DNA of 9,626 bases. Origin: Actinomycetes bacterium. Its GTDB lineage: Bacteria; Actinomycetota; Actinomycetes; Mycobacteriales; Mycobacteriaceae. A program made the position numbers and the translations under genes. Positions 6,266 through 9,626 of the stretch are shown in pieces. The notes beneath the pieces were generated by a model that saw only the letters and a list, made by a program, of their open reading frames with translations, ran no database searches and was not told the origin of the DNA. Position 1 is the first letter of the stretch, and each line of letters starts with the position of its first letter. The stretch lies in assembly GCA_023415515.1 (NCBI GenBank), contig JAEZKH010000124.1, positions 1 to 9,626 of the forward strand. Direction: 5' to 3'.

Positions 6266-7684
6266 TTACTGCGCCATCGCCTTCTCGACGACCGTCAACT
6301 CCTCGGAAAGGCCTGCGGCGCGCCGGATCTCGACGAACGCCGCTCGCATCGCGTCGGTCAATTCGTGCGCGTCGGCGAGCGTGGCGCCATCGGAGAGGAC
6401 CGAGATGTTGAGCTGGTCGACGTAGCTCCACACGGTGATGTTCAAGCCGCTGCCGGTGGTCAGCGGCCCGACGGAATAGATCTCGGTGACGAGCGCACCG
6501 CCGACGCGGCCCGGTTCTCGCGGGCCAGGCACATTGGAGATCGGTATGTTCAGCACCTTGTTCTGGCCGTCCTTGTCGGCCAGCCATGCGAACAACTTCT
6601 CGGCGGGCGCGGGCGGGAAGTACGCCGACCATCTGCTGACAAGCTCGGGTCCCATCAGGTGATGGGTCTCCTTGGCCTCGACGGCCGCCTCGTGCACGGC
6701 TTGTACCCGCTGCAACGGGTCGTCGAGTTGGATGGGCACCACCATCATCACCCCGCTGAAGCGGTTACCCGAGATGCGATCCCGGGAGAAGTCGAAACTG
6801 ACTGGCACGGAGGCCAACAGCGGGTGGTCGGCTGTGCCGTCGTACTTCAGGGACAGCTCCCGTAGCGCACCGGCCGAGATGGCGAGCACCATGTCGTTGA
6901 TCGTCACGCCCAGATGCTTGGCCGTCTCCTTCACGTCGGCGAGCGCCAGCGTTGCCGTGGCGAACCTGCGCTGTGCGTCGACGCGATGGTTCATGAACGA
7001 CGGCGGCGGAGTGAACGGCCGCGTCAGCTCCGGCGACAACTTCTTGTCGCTCTCGCGCACCCGCCCGATGCCCTGTGCGGTGTAGCGCACCACGCCGGGG
7101 AAGCGACCGATCTGCCGTATGTGGTCGCCGAAGGCGGTGCGGAGCAGCTCGCCGCGGGTAGGCGCCGGATCCGTTGCATACGAACCGTTCTCGGATTGCG
7201 GTCCGTCCTGCAGATCCATCCCCCGTGCCAACAGGTTGGCCGACGCGACGCCGTCGGCCAGGGCGTGGTGGATCTTGCCGAGCACCGCGATCCTGCCGTC
7301 GGCGAGGCCCTCGATGAAATACATCTCCCACAGTGGCCGGCTGCGATCGAGCGGCGTGCTCGCGATTCTGCCGACCGCATCGTCGAGCTGCCGGCGTCCG
7401 CCCGGGCTGTCGACGCGATAGGGCCGGACGTGGTATTCGAGGTCGACGTCGCAGTTCTCCCGCCACATCGGGTGATGGAACTTGAACGGTATGTCGACGA
7501 GCTGGTATCGGAACGGATCGAGTTTGTGGAGCCGACCGTCGATGACCGTGCGGAATTCATCGATTCCGAAGGTGCGCCCGCCGAGGTCGTCGAGTTCGAT
7601 CACCGCCAACTTGAGGGTGTGCATGTGCACGGTCGGCGTCTCCGAATAGAGCAGTACCGCGTCCCACCCGCTGAGCCTCTTCAC
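6266..7684 (-). CDS. WS/DGAT wax ester synthase/diacylglycerol acyltransferase
   Basis: Bifunctional-type acyltransferase (472 residues) that uses acyl-CoA to esterify diacylglycerol or fatty alcohols, forming storage lipid at the membrane or lipid droplets. The active-site motif HHxxxDG is present as HHALADG (139-145). Other family landmarks are PLWEMYFIEGL (117-127), GNRFSG (306-311) and NIPISNVPGP (379-388). The frame opens at GTG 7690, but the Shine-Dalgarno AGGGAGGT (7698-7691) abuts that codon; the in-frame GTG at 7684 has a normal 6-nt spacing and gives the family N-terminus MKRLSGWDAVLLYSE, so it is chosen. It lies 23 nt after the lipC stop and is surely cotranscribed with it. The sequence, including the C-terminal TVVEKAMAQ, looks closest to Rv0221, which also follows lipC in M. 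tuberculosis. Its stop codon abuts that of convergent lipO. The real acyl acceptor is not deducible. Confidence 0.92.
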   Translation of the reverse strand: MKRLSGWDAVLLYSETPTVHMHTLKLAVIELDDLGGRTFGIDEFRTVIDGRLHKLDPFRYQLVDIPFKFHHPMWRENCDVDLEYHVRPYRVDSPGGRRQLDDAVGRIASTPLDRSRPLWEMYFIEGLADGRIAVLGKIHHALADGVASANLLARGMDLQDGPQSENGSYATDPAPTRGELLRTAFGDHIRQIGRFPGVVRYTAQGIGRVRESDKKLSPELTRPFTPPPSFMNHRVDAQRRFATATLALADVKETAKHLGVTINDMVLAISAGALRELSLKYDGTADHPLLASVPVSFDFSRDRISGNRFSGVMMVVPIQLDDPLQRVQAVHEAAVEAKETHHLMGPELVSRWSAYFPPAPAEKLFAWLADKDGQNKVLNIPISNVPGPREPGRVGGALVTEIYSVGPLTTGSGLNITVWSYVDQLNISVLSDGATLADAHELTDAMRAAFVEIRRAAGLSEELTVVEKAMAQ

Positions 7685-7690
7685 GGCCAC

Positions 7691-7698
7691 ACCTCCCT
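7691..7698 (-). promoter_or_regulatory. Ribosome-binding site deciding the WS/DGAT start
   Basis: AGGGAGGT on the minus strand is directly adjacent to the GTG at 7690 but 6 nt from the in-frame GTG at 7684. Normal spacing therefore selects the second GTG, two codons downstream. Confidence 0.75.
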
Positions 7699-7707
7699 AG
7701 TGAGAGG

Positions 7708-8949
7708 CTATACAACCTCTTTGGCGTTGCGCAGTGACCGGTTTCGGTGAACCTGGTCGAGAAAGAGCCCGATCGCCGTCGACACCGAGCCTGTGCGGGC
7801 ACCGTCGGTCAGGTCGAAGCCGTGACCGGCGCCGGGCAGCTCGACGTAGCTCACCACAGAGCGGGACACCGCCCGCAGCCGTTCGACGAAGCTGCGGGCC
7901 TGCGCGACCGGGATGACAGAGTCGCCCGAACCGTGGATGACCAGGAACGGGGGCGCGTCACGATGGACCTGGGCGATCGGCGACGCCTTGCGGAAGACCT
8001 CGGGGTGGCGGTCGATCTTGCGCTGCACCACCACGCGCTCCAGGAAGTCGACGAACCGATCCCGCTCCGGTGTCGAGCGGTCCTCCCAGTCGTAGCGCCC
8101 GTAGATGCCGACAACGGCGTCGACCGACGTGTCGGCGCCCTCGGGCAGATCAAGCTGCATGTCGGGGTCGTGAGGTGTCAGACCCGCCAGCGCCGCGAGG
8201 TGGCCACCGGCCGAGCACCCGGCGATCGTCACGAAATCACGGTCGCCCCCGAACCGGTCGACGTTCGCCCGCGCCCAGCCGATCGCCGTCTTCACATCGG
8301 TGATGTGCTGCGGCCAGCGGTGATGCGGCGCCACCCGGTAGTTGACCGACAGGCACACCCAGCCCTGCTGGGCCAGATGCGACATCAGCGCATAACCCTG
8401 CAGTTGCCTGCCGCCGTGGATCCATGCACCGCCGGGGACGAAGATCATCACCGGGGCCGGTTCGACCGGCAATTCCTTGGGACGCCACACGTCCAGCAAC
8501 TGCGAGGGGTGGTCGCCGTAGCGCACCGAGGCCCGATGCAGGCTGCGGCGGTGCCGGCGCATCTTCATGAACGGCGCATAGCGGTCGGGCGCGGGCCATT
8601 CGATGTCCAGGTTCGAGGCGGGCACGACGCCGCGCAGGCCGGCCTCGATGACGGAGTTCGTCGACTCGATGTCCCGCCGACGGGCGGCCTGGTCTTTCTT
8701 GTCTTTCGGGTCTTTCTGGTCTTCTTGCGGTTGTGCGCTGTGTGAGAAGAAGTCGGGGACGTGGCGGTAACCCCAGATGCCCATCGCGGTCACAGCCCCA
8801 AGGGGCTCAAGGCGTTTCCCGATGAGCGGCAGCTGCGCGGATGCGACGCTCATCGCCAACAGATAGTCGGAGGGACCGGCGCGAAGAAACCAACGTGCGC
8901 GTTTGGCCAGCGAGGACGCGGAATGCCGGGCCGCCGGCCGTACCGTCAT
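7708..8949 (-). CDS. lipC: Alpha/beta hydrolase, LipC-like esterase
   Basis: A 413-residue esterase/lipase of the hormone-sensitive-lipase-like class. An N-terminal hydrophobic segment (about 28-62, YLLAMSVASAQLPLIG onward) suggests membrane association. A highly charged Lys/Asp linker (74-93) precedes the catalytic domain. Catalytic residues are Ser246 in GCSAGG, Asp343 in HGSGDSVIP and His376 in GAGHGFD; the oxyanion motif is VPGGAW. M. tuberculosis LipC (Rv0220, cell-surface-associated with ester hydrolase activity in published work) is the closest relative I can recall, including RRRD after the linker and the C-terminal AKEVV. ATG 8949 is chosen because its N-terminus resembles LipC and a -10-like TACGCT six bases upstream predicts a leaderless start. 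In-frame ATG 8991 and GTG 9015 would add 14 or 22 residues, with no ribosome-binding site. It is the first gene of the lipC-WS/DGAT operon, and the pairing suggests linked ester synthesis and hydrolysis. Confidence 0.88.
   Translation of the reverse strand: MTVRPAARHSASSLAKRARWFLRAGPSDYLLAMSVASAQLPLIGKRLEPLGAVTAMGIWGYRHVPDFFSHSAQPQEDQKDPKDKKDQAARRRDIESTNSVIEAGLRGVVPASNLDIEWPAPDRYAPFMKMRRHRRSLHRASVRYGDHPSQLLDVWRPKELPVEPAPVMIFVPGGAWIHGGRQLQGYALMSHLAQQGWVCLSVNYRVAPHHRWPQHITDVKTAIGWARANVDRFGGDRDFVTIAGCSAGGHLAALAGLTPHDPDMQLDLPEGADTSVDAVVGIYGRYDWEDRSTPERDRFVDFLERVVVQRKIDRHPEVFRKASPIAQVHRDAPPFLVIHGSGDSVIPVAQARSFVERLRAVSRSVVSYVELPGAGHGFDLTDGARTGSVSTAIGLFLDQVHRNRSLRNAKEVV
8692..8727. repeat. Four imperfect 9-bp tandem repeats inside lipC
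   Basis: Plus-strand units are GTCTTTCTT, GTCTTTCGG, GTCTTTCTG and GTCTTCTTG, end to end. On the coding (minus) strand they encode a three-residue repeat, QED-QKD-PKD-KKD, forming a charged linker between the hydrophobic N-terminus and the hydrolase domain. Because the unit is 9 bp, copy-number change would keep the frame. The T-rich plus strand also departs from the local base composition. Confidence 0.8.
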
Positions 8950-8955
8950 TGCGCG

Positions 8956-8961
8956 AGCGTA
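8956..8961 (-). promoter_or_regulatory. Putative -10 box of lipC
   Basis: TACGCT on the minus strand fits TANNNT and is followed by exactly six bases and then the ATG at 8949, so transcription would begin on the start codon. No good -35 is visible. No Shine-Dalgarno precedes the ATG, which agrees with leaderless translation. Confidence 0.45.
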
Positions 8962-8983
8962 CCCCGGCAGCCGGTTCCGAAAC

Positions 8984-9003
8984 GACAACATTCTGAAGTT
9001 GTC
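8984..9003. promoter_or_regulatory. Inverted repeat, candidate operator between lipC and acyl-CoA dehydrogenase
   Basis: GACAAC (8984-8989) and GTTGTC (8998-9003) are perfect 6-bp arms separated by 8 bases. The repeat abuts the -10 box TACTAT (9004-9009) of the rightward gene and lies about 22 bp upstream of the lipC -10. That is a natural place for a dimeric repressor acting on one or both genes. It does not fit the KstR consensus, and the regulator is unknown. Confidence 0.45.
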
Positions 9004-9009
9004 TACTAT
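9004..9009 (+). promoter_or_regulatory. Putative -10 box of the acyl-CoA dehydrogenase gene
   Basis: TACTAT is a good TANNNT match, preceded by the inverted repeat and with no recognisable -35. The predicted transcription start is near 9016, leaving a leader of about 98 nt before the GTG at 9114. I see no riboswitch-like structure or upstream ORF in that leader. Confidence 0.45.
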
Positions 9010-9113
9010 CCGCACGTCGCGCGCCGGAATGTGTCCTGGGTCACAACTGCGCGCCTGCCAGAATGCGGATCGACATCACGCGACCCGCGTCGAACAGCAA
9101 AAGGACTTCCACC

Positions 9114-9626
9114 GTGAGCAAGTCAGCGCTAGCCATCACCGACGAACACTCCGCACTCGCCGACGCGGCGATCGGCCAGTTGACGCGATTGTCGACCCGC
9201 GCGGCCGCCCGCGCCTCGTTGGAAGGCGGCTCCTCGCACCCAGAGAAGGTGTGGCAGGCCGCCGCCGGGCAGGGCTGGCTCGGCCTGGCCGTCACCGAGG
9301 AACACGGCGGCTCGGGGTTCGGCCTCGCGGAACTCTCGGTCGTCCTCGAAGCGCAGGGCCGCGAGCTCAGCCCCGGGCCGTTCCTGTCCACCGTCACGGC
9401 ATCGCTCGTCATCGATCGGTGCGGGTCCGATTCGCTGCGCGCGCAACTACTTTCCGGTCTGGTCGACGGTTCCGCAGTCGGCGCGTTCGCAGCGGCGGGC
9501 AGCATCGTCGTCGGCTCGGATCTCACTGTCACCGGTGAGGCGCCCGCGGTTCTCGGTGCCCCGGACGCCGATGTCCTCGTGCTGATCGCCGGCGACGACG
9601 TGGTGGTCGCCGCCGCCACGACCGAC
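9114..9626 (+). CDS. Acyl-CoA dehydrogenase, N-terminal part (runs off the window)
   Basis: An FAD-dependent acyl-CoA dehydrogenase (FadE type), predicted to carry out the first step of beta-oxidation, alpha-beta desaturation of an acyl-CoA. Only the first 171 codons are present, open to the last base. The visible part is the helical N-terminal domain: ITDEHSALADAA (8-19), then the conserved turn GWLGLAVTEEHGGSG (54-68), GLAELSVVLEAQGREL (70-85) and SPGPFLSTV (86-94). The middle FAD/substrate domain begins with VLGAPDADVLVLIA (146-159). The catalytic glutamate lies beyond the window. GTG 9114 is preceded by AAAAGGA (9099-9105) at 8-nt spacing. It is divergent from lipC. Whether it is a standard enzyme of about 380 residues, a partner of a heterotetrameric steroid-type FadE, or a long two-domain enzyme cannot be told from this fragment. 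Confidence 0.85.
   Translation, partial: MSKSALAITDEHSALADAAIGQLTRLSTRAAARASLEGGSSHPEKVWQAAAGQGWLGLAVTEEHGGSGFGLAELSVVLEAQGRELSPGPFLSTVTASLVIDRCGSDSLRAQLLSGLVDGSAVGAFAAAGSIVVGSDLTVTGEAPAVLGAPDADVLVLIAGDDVVVAAATTD

Noticed and set aside
7703..7720. Short hairpin (AGAGG, 8-nt loop, CCTCT) around the lipC stop as a terminator
   Set aside because: The stem is only 5 bp with no U tract, and the downstream WS/DGAT gene starts 23 nt later in an evident operon.
7747..8745. A 332-codon plus-strand open frame antisense to lipC
   Set aside because: Composition is rich in D, R, H and V, typical of a shadow frame. The minus strand encodes an intact Ser-Asp-His hydrolase.
8950..9015. N-terminal extension of lipC to ATG 8991 or GTG 9015
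   Set aside because: There is no Shine-Dalgarno, the extension overlaps the inverted repeat and promoter region, and the shorter form resembles the known LipC N-terminus.
1..9626. tRNA, rRNA, CRISPR array, insertion sequence, phage or defence genes
   Set aside because: No such sequence pattern was seen on either strand. Coding sequence fills nearly all of the window, and no gap exceeds about 165 bases.

Overview
High-GC DNA from a mycobacterium, most likely a fast-growing Mycolicibacterium-type species. The evidence is strong GC bias at third codon positions, GTG starts, several apparently leaderless genes, and proteins that read as close relatives of M. tuberculosis LipC, EchA1, FadD12, a WS/DGAT acyltransferase and NAT. 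The M. tuberculosis comparisons are from memory and no search was run.

Layout. Positions 72-836 (+) encode an exported protein with a fibronectin-III-like domain and a C-terminal SH3-like domain. It converges, with a 9-nt gap, on nat (846-1667, -), an arylamine N-acetyltransferase. Upstream of nat on the same strand is an EchA1-like enoyl-CoA hydratase (1717-2496, -). A short divergent promoter region (2497-2591) carries a near-perfect KstR-type palindrome. From it a tight three-gene operon runs rightward: a PlsC-like acyltransferase (2592-3401), a FadD12-like fatty acyl-CoA ligase (3406-5034) and a LipO-like esterase (5027-6265). The operon ends stop codon to stop codon against a leftward operon, lipC (7708-8949, -) followed by a WS/DGAT wax ester/triacylglycerol synthase (6266-7684, -). 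A second divergent promoter region (8950-9113) separates lipC from an acyl-CoA dehydrogenase that leaves the window (9114-9626, +).

Function. Apart from the first gene and nat, the window is a lipid-handling neighbourhood: acid activation to acyl-CoA (FadD), acyl transfer to a glycerolipid-type acceptor (PlsC-like, WS/DGAT), ester hydrolysis (LipO, LipC) and beta-oxidation steps (EchA1, acyl-CoA dehydrogenase). The KstR-like operator would tie the FadD12 operon to sterol-responsive control. A SoxR/MerR-like dyad ahead of nat would be a separate, unexpected input.

Novelty. I see no unknown defence system, RNA, CRISPR array or mobile element. The points of interest are regulatory and architectural: the KstR box, the MerR-like element at nat, an inverted repeat in the lipC/acyl-CoA dehydrogenase promoter region, and the position of the fadD12 cassette between genes (lipC-WS/DGAT and echA1) that I recall as contiguous in M. 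tuberculosis.
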